Counted from the first letter of the stretch, positions 37,950 to 48,310 are shown. The stretch is DNA of 64,000 nt from Trichobilharzia regenti (GCA_944472135.2 OX235270.1:135795632-135859631), one strand, 5' to 3'. The notes: generated by a model from the letters alone, not told the origin. Numbers and translations are program-made.

Positions 37950-39540
37950 TAGAACTACTGGTGTTTTTGTCTCCTCCTCTGGTTAACCAGTTTGAATGGT
38001 GTTCCTAAATACGTCTATGGACTTAAGGCTTAATATGACCGTTGTGCTTTGGTCAACAGAGCAGTTAAATTGGCAAATGCATATTGATGTGGCCAAAAGT
38101 GATATATTATCCTTAAGTCATGGCTGGATTAGCTACCTGCCGGTGAACCTGATTTTCAATGAAGCTGTTTTAAATATCTTCGAGCACTTCGTGGAACGGT
38201 TTCTCAGAATTTCTGCTTCAAACTTGCCTTAAACTATAGGGTCATGGGGAGAGTTTCTTTGGGACGTGGCGTAACTTTCAGCGACGGACATGTGCCTCCA
38301 ATGTTTCTGTCAATAAATCTATGTGGGTATACGCCCTCCGACAGTGGACTGAGTGCATATTTTATTTCAGTCCCTACCCTGTCTTCTTGGCAAAATTTTT
38401 AGAGTCCCTGAACACAAAAACAGCTTTGTTTCCTGAGCAGTTAGAAGAAGCTCTGGAAGTTAACAAACTATTCGATTGCTTTCAGTGCACTGATATCTAC
38501 ATTGGGTAGCCTTGTATTCTGGTGAGCACTATATTCAGGAACGGAGAGGGCTGGTTTAGTTTCCCTTCTTGAGTGAATTTTATCGAAGGGTGCGGTGCAG
38601 TAAGAGTGCTGAGGCATTATCAGATTCAAACTTTCCCACAGTCTACATAAGCATCCTACAGATATGTTTTTAAAGATTCAGCCGTCTTATCGAAGAGTCA
38701 ACGATGTTGTTCTCAATGGTCATCATGAAATAGTCAGCTAAGCATGCAACAAAGGGAGACTTCAAACTAATACCATGTTTCTGTAAGGAAAATGAACCAT
38801 TGAGCTTGATTTTATATTGAAGGTACCCCTACGAAGCATTTTCTCATGGCAAGTGGCGGGAGGTGGAGTTTCTAGGTTTCTGGGTTTAATGTAGTGATAT
38901 ATGAAGCGTGCTACTTCTGTTTAGGTCATGCTCATAAACAGGGAAGTAACGCATAGAAGCAGCATTTGCCTTTCAGATAAACTGGTATCTTTCGTTATTC
39001 CAGTGAAATCAATTTCACCTTTAGGGCTACACCTTGTTGTATGTCTGTGTACCATTCACAGAACATCAGCCACATATTTTACTATATGAACATGTACATA
39101 ACAGGTGGAAGTGGAAAATCCTTCTAATGCACTTTAGGCGGTATACATACAATATTTTGGCCAAATGGTCTTATATTTTCAAGCACCTTTTAGGTCTCTT
39201 CTTCCATTTTCTTCCATAATTCTGTAAGGTCTTTTGCTCTTTCTATTACCTTCTTGGCCGGAGGTTTAAAGATATTGATCTTGATCTGCACATTACTACG
39301 ATTTCATTTCAACTGTCTAGACGGACTAAGATTGTCTTCATTCCTGAGAAGCTGCTTGGACCGTCTTTTGCGTTCTTTACAGAATGCGATGACTAGATCA
39401 ACCGTGTACGTACTTGAAGCAGATACGGGGCCTGAAACCTTGCGTTTTCAAGATCATTTCGGGAACCTAGTAATGAAACAAGTGTTTAAGAGAACGGATT
39501 CACGAAATGAATTTTGGTCCTTAATTCATTGAATTCGGCG
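37950..39540 (-). mobile_element. Penelope-like element, decayed
   Basis: Reading the minus strand by eye: a PVYEHDLNRS block near 38930, KLNGSFSLQKHGISLKSPFV and ACLADYFMMTIENN near 38800-38720 (PLE motif around the usual GSPL-x-P-x-LAD), AYVDCGK near 38650 where the second catalytic Asp is replaced, then HPSIKFTQEGKLNQPSPFLN and IVLTR near 38590-38530 (PLE post-catalytic block). A thumb-like RRAYTHIDLLTETLEAHVRR follows near 38330. Many stops. The outer limits are approximate, and the region above 39200 is weakly supported. Confidence 0.65.
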
Positions 39541-39955
39541 AACACACCAGAGCTTCAGACTAAGTGGTGGGTCTTAGACCTTAGTAGCAGTCAAAGGTAA
39601 ACTTTAGTAGTCCAAAGCACAGGTTTTTGGCTACTGTGGAAACGATGAAAGAGCTTTAGGTGATTTCAGACTTTTCGAGAGTTGTTAAATCGTCACCTGG
39701 CAGGATTATTCTATTGGCCACACAAGTTCCAATAATCTCTTCTCCAAATAATCATACCAGTTATTCCAGTTACATGTTCTGCGCATCACAGTATGCGTCT
39801 AAGCAACTGAACTCTTCATATTGTTTCTTAGGATTTCCTATGGTTTCGGTTACGTGAGTAGTTTAACACTGCTTTGGGTAAGAGTAGCATAGTGGGGCTT
39901 GACAACACAATCTGTTCCTCATAAGTTCATCCATGTATAAAACAAAAAGTTATTA

Positions 39956-40331
39956 ATGGGTCTCAATGCAGTTGAAGATTGAATGATCAATTCATGGTTG
40001 TTTGCACATACACAACTCCTCCATATTTTTCGCGGGAGTCATAAATTCAGTAGTCATCGTCTCATCGTTCGCTGTTCAGTGGAAGATAGAAAACTATCAG
40101 AAGTATTATCGTGTTTTATTGTTTATAACATTTATCCTTAAACCTTGTGCAATGACCTTATTGTTGGTTACATATTGGAGGGGGAATAAAGGATCTCGAG
40201 TCGCCAATCTGTGTTCTGGTCTTTCGAGTTGGTTATTACAAATTGTTTGTGAAAGTCTTCGAGGGACAGCGTGAGGTCCAGCGTAGTAAGAGCTGGACAC
40301 TGAAAGTTTCTGAGAGTTGGATGACAATGGG
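39956..40331. repeat. 5-bp target-site duplication of a solo LTR
   Basis: atggg at 39956-39960 and 40327-40331 directly flank the LTR at 39961-40326. Confidence 0.8.
39961..40326 (+). mobile_element. Solo LTR, BEL/Pao-like family, 366 bp
   Basis: Homologous from end to end to the LTRs at 45867-46234, 48823-49182 and 49689-50048: it starts caatgcagttgaagattgaa, contains catcgtctcatcg and gctgttcag, and ends gagctggacactgaaagttt through ggatgaca. The most diverged of the LTR copies. No internal sequence on either side. Confidence 0.85.
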
Positions 40332-41358
40332 AGTGTAAAGCCTGGGCATTTTGATAGAAGGCAACTTGGCTACATCCAGAATAATTGTCCCGCTAATTTA
40401 AGTAACCTCGAAAAAACTGGCGCAATGAACTGCATTCGCCTGCGTGTAATCACATAATAGTTTGAATTGGAGTGAAGAGATAGATGAAGAGAGGAGTTAA
40501 TCATAGAATCTTTGTTCATACAATCTTCGCTGATTCAATCAACACCAAACACGTAAAATCGGAATGAGTCAACGCCCACCGGATATAAGAAACATCAAGA
40601 GGAAGACCATATGACGAAATTGACGTGATTATGTGAAGTGAAATACTCCCAAAACGCCATCTAGTTATTAACACTGCATCACTATTTGTTATTTCAGCTA
40701 AAATTATCTGATATGGAACTGCAAGAATAGCCCAAATAATTCGCTGATGCACAGAATAAATGCGAGGGAACATAGCATTCAACTATGAGACGTTTTAACG
40801 TATTTGCTATCCATCGTATACATATTTGATCCTCAGGAAACTATACCTCATGAAGTAAATCAGTGGTCGGTTTGAATACTTGTAACAATGGAATACTCAA
40901 CATCGCATTTCTGGTCATAAATGTAGCATATGCAGATTAACCGGAAGAAGCCAAAATTGAAATCAACATTTTCTGTCACTGGCCACACAGTTTAAGTTGC
41001 GGTCATGAACAGTCTCATTGAACAATCTTGTCTAGCCTTGGGATAACTGTCAACCAATCAGAACAATTCATTCTCGTTAGACCTGGCCTAACTTCAGTGT
41101 CCCTGAGATGGTATAGATATGTTGCGCTTTCTTAAATGAAGTTCCGTTACCTCGTCTCTTATCTTCTCCCATTACCTACTCACAATTTCATATAGCGAAA
41201 TAAAACACGTCGGTATCGCACATGAAATGAATCACTGAACGTGTAGATCTTTTAAATGAGTGTAGATTTGGTGGGATTAGGAGGTATATAAGACATTATG
41301 TAGCAAGGTAGGAAGTTTGCTCAAGCAGTATCCCCAATTGCGAAATACATGTTGGATT
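40332..41358. other. No recognised feature
   Basis: AT-rich. An 88-codon minus-strand frame at 40516-40782 has no recognisable domain. Confidence 0.5.
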
Positions 41359-41622
41359 AGAATAATAAGCGTCGGTGGTATAGCGGTTAGCACGCTCGCC
41401 GACCATGCATATGGTCCGGGGTTCGATCCCCGGCCGGCGCACTCCTTTACCTCACCGAGCCAGAAATAATGCTGGTAAAGAGGAAAGATTGGGCATGAGG
41501 CTAGCAACCCCATCCTGTAAAAATTAAACACTGCTACAGAAACTTCAAGCCACTAGCTTGGAGCCCTATGTTCCACTGGGAACTTGAAGGAAAAAAATTA
41601 TTATTAATCAGAATAATAAGCG
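41359..41622. repeat. 13-bp target-site duplication of a SINE
   Basis: agaataataagcg at 41359-41371 and 41610-41622. The last three bases of the left copy overlap the first bases of the SINE head. Confidence 0.85.
41369..41609 (+). mobile_element. SINE family A, complete, tRNA head plus LINE pieces
   Basis: Head at 41369-41441 is 73 nt and tRNA-like: acceptor arms gcgtcgg and ccggcgc pair over 7 bp (one G-U), with a gttcgatcc T-loop (B box) and a ggtatagcggttagcac D-arm (A box). The body at about 41474-41550 matches the 5' leader of the SR2-like LINE (ggctagcaacc, cctgtaaaa, gctacagaaac). The end at 41567-41605 matches the LINE 3' tail (gccctatgttccactgggaa, then ttattatta). Younger-looking than the other copies. 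Confidence 0.88.
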
Positions 41623-42770
41623 AGAATAAGTGTAATGATGCCACAACCCGTTTAAAATGAAAACAATAATATACGTATCAGAAAACATAATAATAAGGTA
41701 AATGTAAACAGAGTAATTAACCCAGGCGAAACTTTAAAAACTTTTTTCCCTCCTTTTCAGCCTGGGGCGAAAGTGGATATAGGGACTGTACATACTTCTT
41801 GTGCGCTCAAGCACCTGCTTAAACTGTTGAGTGGCCATGGCCTCTGTTGTTTTTAGATATCTACGACCGATAGAACGCGGCAGGCCAGCACACATCCGAC
41901 AAATTGTCATCAAGTCATTGTCGAGGTTGGATGAGTGACAGTCGAGGAATTTTTCTGGAAAAGATTTCGACACGCACTTCCCCTCCCCTTCTCCTTAAAA
42001 CCATCCCGGAAAGTGTTTTGCTATCCAATCATCTCGCACTATATTACAAGATCCACAGATTCTGTGGATTCACTTATATTCTGCATTGCCCGCTTTACTC
42101 TTTGATGCTTAACTATGACTATTATTACCAATATTTTGTGCTAATTCGCATCTTTAATGTTAGTATTTGGGGCCACTATGTAAATTCGCCCAATTTTGTG
42201 TTTTGCAAACCTGATGAATTAGCAGGAATGCTCGAGTAGTAACGGACTCAGCGATAACTATCGCCTGTCTGGGTCAGAAATGCTATTCGGTGGCTAGATG
42301 ATTTGTCAGCTGTTTACTTAGCAGAGAAGGCACAAGACGAGACGGAAAAGAATATCTGCAGAAGAAAATAAAATATACGAGAAACAAAGAATGCATATAT
42401 TACCAAGTAACATGGGCGTTATAAAGGATAATCTCCCATTTACCTATCCATCCATCTACGAGACCCGTGATTGGCTCACTTTTAGTAGAAGCTATCGATC
42501 CAAATATCACCCATGAGATATTATTCCTTATAAACCACATATGTGCTTGTATAGCTTTATAATAGGTTTGCTGACGAGTCTCTTCGTCTAATATTATGTT
42601 CCTAGCCTTTCATTACGATCTGTTAAATTTTTGTGGGAATAAAAGATGGTCCAGTACAGCAACTTGCGGTAGTCTGATAAATGCCATTTCGTAGTAAAAA
42701 GAGCCTCCACCGGATCGGTGGCTATTTACCTCACAACGGACTGCCCAGTATTGAAAAGTAAAAGTCTATG
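41623..42770. other. Unassigned; right part probably LINE 5' leader
   Basis: Frames at 41734-41973 (-) and 41904-42239 (+) overlap each other and show no domain. The last 200 bp or so may be the untranslated leader of the CR1-like LINE that follows, but there is no second 5' end in the window to compare with. Confidence 0.45.
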
Positions 42771-44997
42771 TCAAAGTGGAGTCGCAAGGCTCATTTTGAC
42801 ATGAGATATTTTCATTCATCCTATACCCTTCCTCAGACTTAATGAGTGCAGAAAACCATACAGGCAGCCTGCTTAAATCTTGGGCTACCAAAATTTTCAT
42901 CCTACATATTGCACCTATTTCCTCGGATTTATTTTGTTTTAATCATTCAATTATGTGTCCAAATCGCATTACTTACTCTCGCGATTATTTAAAATGTTTT
43001 CAACCGGATAATTTACGAGTTTATAATAACCTTAAGAAGAAGCATCATGGGATGTGGCAAAGATCGTTAAAGTCCACTCCAATCCATCAGATGACTGTTT
43101 CTGTGATTATGAGCACAAATTGCAGGTCATTATCGAACAAGATTAGCTGCTTGCATTCTCTACTATACTCAAATGTATATTGTAATACTGGTGTAATAGC
43201 TCTTCAAGAAACTTGGCTCCATGACTCATATGACGATAATTTATTCTTCTTAATTGGTTTCACAATGCACAGACAAGACCAATGCAGCTCAAAGAAGAAG
43301 AAAGGTGGCGGTGTTGCCTCTTTTATTAATTCTCAGTGGTCTACTGCCAACAACGTCTGCTTCAAATTCTCAAATGACAATATTGATTGCATAACCGTAA
43401 AATGTCGACCTAAGCACTTATCTAAGTATAGCTTCATTTTTGTCACAAATATCTATATCACACCTTGTTGCAGTCTCTCAGAACTATCGATATTCGCTGA
43501 TGAATTCACTATTTTTGCTGCTGCTTCGTTTGGTAACTCCTTATCTATAGTTACTGGTGACTTCAACTCCAGCGACTGCAGTTTTATTACATTGCTGGGC
43601 CATGAAAATGTTGTTAATTTCCCAACTCGACAAAATGCGTCACTTGATTTAGTATTTATAAATGATTCTGGAATATACGAAGCTCGTAAAAGAGCTCCGC
43701 TCTTCAATTCTGATCACTGTATTGTACGAGTCTTACCCAAAATTTACGGAAAGTTACACAGTAAAGCCTTCTCAAACTTGTCTGAGAAAGTTGTTCACAG
43801 ATGTTACTCAAATGAGAACGTACATCACCTTAGAAACATACTTAGTGACACAAGATGGGATCTGTTTAATGATGATTCACTTGATGACAATATCTCTAAT
43901 ATTACATCTTATCTGAAATTCTGTATTGAAATCTGTTGTCCAAAAGAAACACTATTCGTCAAATTTGACCGTTTCTCCTCGCCTCAACTTAAAAAGCTTC
44001 GTAGAGAGAAGGAAAAACTGTATAAAATGAAAGATAAAAGTGGTGTAAAAAGAACTAACTTCTTAATTAAGTCTGAAATGAAGATGTTGAATGTAATATA
44101 TAACCAGAAATTCATATCCTGCAAAAATCCTTCTAATATGTGGAAACTATTTAAGGAAATCACTGGTGGTAAGCAGATAAACAATATTCCATATTCTTTT
44201 GATGTATGTACTCTTAACAAATCTTTTATTTACTCTCCCTCAAATGCCATGCTTCCCAGCATCACTTGTGTTAATAATAGCCCCTTTCCAGGTTTTAACA
44301 CAAATGATGTTCAAAAGTGCCTCAAGTCTCTAAACCCTTCCCAGAGCTTAGGTCCCGATTATGTACCTAGTATTATTTTTAAAAAATGTTCTGATATTCT
44401 GTGTCACCCTCTTACTGATCTATTTAACAAATCTTTTTCAAGTAATATTGTGCCTGCCGTTCGAGAGGACATTAAAGTTGTACCCATACCTACTGGAGCA
44501 TGTGTCAAATTTAGACCCATTGCTATTACCTCTCCTTTTTTGAAAACTATGGAGAAATTACTTTTACTTAGTCTTGTACCTTCGCTTAAATCCTTTAATG
44601 ACCCTAAACAATTTGCCTATAAGCACAGTAGAAGCACTTTAGATGCAGCTGCCGTCTTATATCATATCATTGCTTCTAGTCTAGACAAGGGGGCTAAATT
44701 TGTTCGTTGTGCCTTCCTAGACTATACATCTGCTTTCGACTCGGTCCCTAGGGACATCTTATCAAATAAACCTGCTGCCAGTCAAACAGAATGTTGGGCT
44801 GTTAACTGGTTACATTCCTATTTCTCAGAAAGAAAGCAGTACACCGTATATAAAGGGAAGTCTTCCACTTCATTGCCTTCTGAAGCTGGTGTCCCTCAAG
44901 GCGCTGTCCTTTCTCCTTTTCTTTTTTCCTTCTTCTTGCATGACTTACCTTACTCTGATAAAATAAACTTTGTGAAGTACGTTGATGAATTAACGGG
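42771..44997 (+). mobile_element. CR1-like LINE, endonuclease plus partial RT
   Basis: Contains the ORF at 42842-45025. The LINE part ends inside the RT palm at about 44997, where sequence switches to the 3' part of a BEL/Pao-like LTR. The rest of RT and the 3' end, which are present in the array units, are missing. Confidence 0.9.
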
Positions 44998-45025
44998 TTC
45001 TGAGAAACTTCAAGGAACAGCGTGA
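42842..45025 (+). CDS. CR1-like LINE endonuclease-RT ORF, truncated by LTR
   Basis: 727 codons open. Endonuclease domain: TNCRSLSNKI near residue 92, VIALQETWL near 118 with the catalytic Glu, VTGDFNSSD near 235, LDLVFIND near 270 and FNSDHCIVRV near 288. Reverse transcriptase: VKFRPIAITSPFLKTMEKL near 557, FLDYTSAFDSVPR near 632, then GVPQGAVLSPFLFSFFLHDL near 682 and NFVKYVDELTG near 711. The core reads YVDE where the array copies read YADD, so the second catalytic Asp is Glu. The last nine or so codons (SEKLQGTA) are LTR sequence. Thumb and C-terminus are absent, so the product cannot be an active RT. The true start could be a later Met; the endonuclease core needs no sequence before about residue 85. 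Confidence 0.88.
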   Translation: MSAENHTGSLLKSWATKIFILHIAPISSDLFCFNHSIMCPNRITYSRDYLKCFQPDNLRVYNNLKKKHHGMWQRSLKSTPIHQMTVSVIMSTNCRSLSNKISCLHSLLYSNVYCNTGVIALQETWLHDSYDDNLFFLIGFTMHRQDQCSSKKKKGGGVASFINSQWSTANNVCFKFSNDNIDCITVKCRPKHLSKYSFIFVTNIYITPCCSLSELSIFADEFTIFAAASFGNSLSIVTGDFNSSDCSFITLLGHENVVNFPTRQNASLDLVFINDSGIYEARKRAPLFNSDHCIVRVLPKIYGKLHSKAFSNLSEKVVHRCYSNENVHHLRNILSDTRWDLFNDDSLDDNISNITSYLKFCIEICCPKETLFVKFDRFSSPQLKKLRREKEKLYKMKDKSGVKRTNFLIKSEMKMLNVIYNQKFISCKNPSNMWKLFKEITGGKQINNIPYSFDVCTLNKSFIYSPSNAMLPSITCVNNSPFPGFNTNDVQKCLKSLNPSQSLGPDYVPSIIFKKCSDILCHPLTDLFNKSFSSNIVPAVREDIKVVPIPTGACVKFRPIAITSPFLKTMEKLLLLSLVPSLKSFNDPKQFAYKHSRSTLDAAAVLYHIIASSLDKGAKFVRCAFLDYTSAFDSVPRDILSNKPAASQTECWAVNWLHSYFSERKQYTVYKGKSSTSLPSEAGVPQGAVLSPFLFSFFLHDLPYSDKINFVKYVDELTGSEKLQGTA

Positions 45026-45077
45026 GCCCGAGTGCAGCAAGAGCTGGGCATTGACGGTTTACGAGACGTGGCTGACA
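44998..45077 (+). mobile_element. 3' fragment of BEL/Pao-like LTR
   Basis: Matches the last 80 bp of the LTRs (ttctgagaaacttcaaggaa through gacgtggctgaca). Its 5' part is replaced by the CR1-like LINE. Confidence 0.85.
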
Positions 45078-45225
45078 GTTTCTGACGGTACAACGTCAGT
45101 TTTTAAACGGTTTTATGCAGTTGGCACGACTTTGGATACTCACCGCTCATCTTTCCTGGTGCCGGTCAAGTCCTCTTTGAACAAGCAATATCTGGAACGT
45201 TTTTGGAATTGGGTCAAGTTCAACA

Positions 45226-45570
45226 ATGCCTGGGTCAAAGAAGGGACAGAGAGTCTTGGATGCAAACAGGAAAGTAAGTCATGGTGACTTGTCTGTTAAT
45301 TGTAACGATGTGTCTGATGTTAAGCATGACATGGTTGATGTTACTGTTTCGCCGTTCAGGGATAATAGGAACATCAAACTCCCTAAATTTGAACCACGGT
45401 GTTTCGACGGAAACCCAGCTGATTATTTACAGTTTGTAAGGGAATTTGAAATCATGTTAAGTGGTTTTTTATTAAATGATGAAATAAACTTAATGTATTT
45501 GATGAGGTATTGGAGTGGAGTTGCAGCACTGGAGTTGCTGCAAGAGCTATACAGTGCTGTAAGTTTATGA
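45226..45570 (+). pseudogene. BEL/Pao-like Gag, N-terminal frame
   Basis: 115 codons. A basic start (MPGSKKGQR), then IKLPKFEPRCFDGNPADYLQ near residue 50 and FVREFEIMLSGFLLNDEINL near 69, followed by MRYWSGVAALELLQELYSAV. This resembles the DUF1759-type region of BEL/Pao polyproteins (KLPKF-x-FDGNP-x-x-W/Y-x-x-F). Ends in a TGA that overlaps the ATG of the next frame. The same stop is present in the inverted copy at 49196-49540. Confidence 0.72.
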
Positions 45571-45866
45571 AGCCAAAAGAGGGCTACTACGAGGCTATGA
45601 GCATATTACGTCAAAGGTTTGGAAGACCTTCGATGATTGTAGGGAAATTATTCGAGGCTGTTAAGGGTAATGGTGGTCAATTACAGGATGACTCCCAGGC
45701 ACTCACAGAGTTTTTGGATAATTTGCTGATTTACAAGAATGCATTGATTTCGAAGAGTTGCATGAGTGACCTCAACTCGAGTTTTATACAAGAAGTAATA
45801 GCAAGACGCCTACCTACTCGACTGCAAAGGAAGTGGGTGAAGATAAGCTCCCGTATGGATGATGAG
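45564..45866 (+). pseudogene. BEL/Pao-like Gag, continuation in shifted frame
   Basis: Begins MKPKEGYYEAMSILRQRFGR, the continuation of the DUF1759-like region (GY-x-x-A-x-x-x-L-x-x-RFG), then LTEFLDNLLIYKNALISKS and IARRLPTRLQRKWVKISSRM. It is cut at gatgag by the antisense LTR. The overlap with the previous frame is an ATGA. About 288 bp of this segment are repeated after the LTR. Confidence 0.72.
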
Positions 45867-46234
45867 TGTCAGCCACGTCCGGTAAACTGTTAATGCCCAG
45901 ATCTTGCCGCACTCGGACTCACGCTGTTCCTTGAAGTTTCTCAGAAACGCTTGATAATAACGGACATAATAACCAAAACACCATTCGGCGACTCGAGGAT
46001 TCTTTATTGTAACACCAACATATCCAGCTTTAAAATTAAGCTTTAACTAAGGTGTATGATCAAATATTACAATAATGAATCACAATATTACTTCTGAGAG
46101 TTTTGGTCTGACGTCTTTCTGAACAGCGACCGATGAGACGATGACTGTCATATTGATGCCTCCGCGAAAATTGGGGAAGTTGATTTTAAGCAAACAACCA
46201 AGAATTGATCGTTCAATCTTCAACTCCATTGACA
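45867..46234 (-). mobile_element. Full LTR, antisense, inside gag
   Basis: Reads tgtcaatggagttgaagatt at its 5' end (46234) and ends gacgtggctgaca at 45867. Left flank is gag at gatgag, right flank is gag at gaggg. These flanks do not match each other, so this is not a simple solo-LTR insertion. Confidence 0.85.
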
Positions 46235-47044
46235 GAGGGCTACTACGAGGCTATGAGCATACTACGTCAAAGGTTTGGAAGACCTACGATGATTGTAGGG
46301 AAATTATTCGAGGCTGTTAAGGGTAATGGTGGTCAATTACAGGATGACTCCCAGGCACTCACAGAGTTTTTGGATAATTTGCTGATTTACAAGAATGCAT
46401 TGATTTCGAAGAGTTGCATGAGTGACCTCAACTCGAGTTTTATACAAGAAGTAATAGCAAGACGCCTACCTACTCGACTGCAAAGGAAGTGGGTGAAGAT
46501 AAGCTCCCGTATGGAGGATGAGGGTATCGAGCCAAAGTTTGATGGTATCCTGAAGCTGGTAAGTAATAGTGTCAATCAATCTATGAGCAAGTTCGCCAGT
46601 ATATTGCATCCCACCCCTAGAATAGAGCAGTCTGAGATCAAAATGCAATCATTGATGACGAGTAGGCCTCAGAGAGGTGGATATCGAGAAGGCTCCATGA
46701 TGTCTAGTAATGCATATAGACCTAGTGAGTGTAACAGGTTTCGTAGTACATCCTCAACAGATAAGTTACAAGATGCAAGACAAACGCGGTTGTGTTTTAC
46801 ACGTTTGCAAGAAGTGCATACAGAAGTGAACTGTGAATCAGTGAGCAAGTTCAGTGATAAGGTAAATGTGAAATCCAGGCCTGACTCCGAATTGTGTGAC
46901 GATAACAGTGTGGTCAAGAAGTCTGTAGTTGCAACTGGTAAGCCGTTGTTGAATAGAGTGTCACAGCATAGAGTTATTGCTTCAGAGTGGAGTTCTGACT
47001 CCATAAGTTCACAAGGTATTACTAGTCAGTGTGAAGGTATATAA
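46235..47044 (+). pseudogene. BEL/Pao-like Gag, downstream part
   Basis: Open for about 270 codons after the LTR. It repeats the 45579-45866 segment with few differences (DDEC at the end becomes EDEGIEPKFDGILK) and continues with a polar, Ser-rich region (SQHRVIASEWSSDSISSQG). No CCHC knuckle was seen. Frames at 47090-47317 and 47290-47697 continue the polar region after stops and have no recognised domain. Confidence 0.65.
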
Positions 47045-47089
47045 TACTCAGGGATTTGTGAGTAAGAAGACACATCATCTGCTTCTGTT

Positions 47090-47697
47090 ATGAAAGAGTT
47101 TAGAAATGATGAATTCGACCAGATAGATGATGGTAAATTGAATATTTGTGATAATGATCATGATAGTGCAGATTTGTCTTTGGTTGATCATTATGAGATG
47201 AGGGGAATGCCTACTACTGTTAAGTTAAATAAAGGTTCTGTACAATTACAACGTGAATTAGAATTGAAGCAGATGCAGTTGCAGAAGGTATGGATACTTG
47301 TGAGACCGTCAGTGTAATTGATCAGCGTGTAGCCCACCTATCATCAGATGATAGTGCTAAACCCGAACTAGTAGTGAAAGACAGCAGTGGTGGTAATCTT
47401 GCAGTTAGACAAATTTCTGAAAGCCGAAAAAGAACAGCTTCTGATCCACCGCTAAGTTCATCAACTGGTATCAATCAGTCGTCGTTGGTGTTGTCATCCA
47501 CAATGAAACAGACGCCCATCAACTCAAGTATCTTGTGCCATGACTATGATTGTATTGGTGCACTTGAAGAGACGAAAGATATTGGTCAGTTTAAAAAAGA
47601 TAAGCCAGGTGTAAACGTGAGAGTAATTGTTAAATTGACTTGCATGAATAAACGCATTTCTTGTTTCAAGTTACTATTTGAATGCTATTATCTTTAG
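47090..47697 (+). pseudogene. Two overlapping polar frames, BEL/Pao-like interior
   Basis: Frames 47090-47317 and 47290-47697 overlap by about 28 bp, as if one frame had been shifted. Acidic and Ser-rich, no domain recognised. They lie where the end of gag or the start of pol would be; no protease or RT motif was seen. Confidence 0.4.
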
Positions 47698-47865
47698 TGT
47701 AAATTACTCTGCGGCTACGCTTGGTTGACCAGAAACGTCGCGTGTTTGTTAGTTATCTATATTCTACGATACAATGACATGAGCGTGTTACCATTCAGAT
47801 TTGAGGATATAGATGATAGAGGGAAGTGAGCAAATGAACTCTGCGACGATTTTCCAACCTAGGGC

Positions 47866-48310
47866 GTCAACCTGAGAAGGGTTGTAGGCGTACTGCTGTA
47901 AGTCCTACAATTCTCCAAAGGGTAGCGCATCAATGAGCAGCCCAACGTGCTTGGTGTGTGATTTTGTACATATGTTCATGTTGCATATACTGAATTGGTA
48001 TCATCTTTCATCTGTTTGTTTGTTAATCTTGTATGTGTCCGTACGACTTCCACTTGAATCATCAACCTGAGGAGGAATGTAGGCGTACTGCTGTAAGTCC
48101 TACAGTTCTTCAAGGGTAGTTTGTCGTGCCAGAATCTATAACATTTGATGTGTTGATTGTACTTATGTTTGTGTTAAATAATTGTGTGGATTCCAATTAT
48201 TGTAATTGTTGGTTAATTTTGTATGTGTCCGGACATTCCACAACTTACAATCGTCAACCTGAGAAGGGTTGTACGCTTACTGGTGTTTTTTCCAGTATTC
48301 TACGTCCGTG
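47866..48310 (+). repeat. 193-bp tandem module, three imperfect copies
   Basis: The core tcaacctgagaagggttgta recurs at about 47866, 48061 and 48253. In the first two copies it is followed by ggcgtactgctgtaagtcct and acaattct or acagttct. Spacing is 195 and 192 bp. A ttgtatgtgtccg word before the second and third cores adds to the match. No coding frame. Confidence 0.75.

Noticed and set aside
40516..40782. 88-codon minus-strand hydrophobic ORF
   Set aside because: Hydrophobicity follows from AT-rich codons; no signal or family signature.
41369..41441. Functional tRNA gene at the SINE head (also 58458-58530)
   Set aside because: Cloverleaf pairing is imperfect in the D, T and anticodon arms, a SINE body follows directly, and several decayed copies exist. 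Treated as SINE heads.
41734..42239. Overlapping ORFs on both strands upstream of the CR1-like LINE
   Set aside because: They overlap antisense to one another and neither has a recognisable domain.
42572..42590. ctgacgagtctcttcgtc as a hammerhead ribozyme core
   Set aside because: No GAAA segment follows the stem and no flanking helices are visible.
45226..47697. Infectious retrovirus or envelope gene
   Set aside because: No envelope, RT or integrase was found. The LTRs and Gag-like region fit a BEL/Pao-type retrotransposon remnant.
47866..48310. CRISPR-like array
   Set aside because: Repeats are imperfect, about 193 bp apart and only three in number, and lie within an LTR element in a eukaryotic genome.
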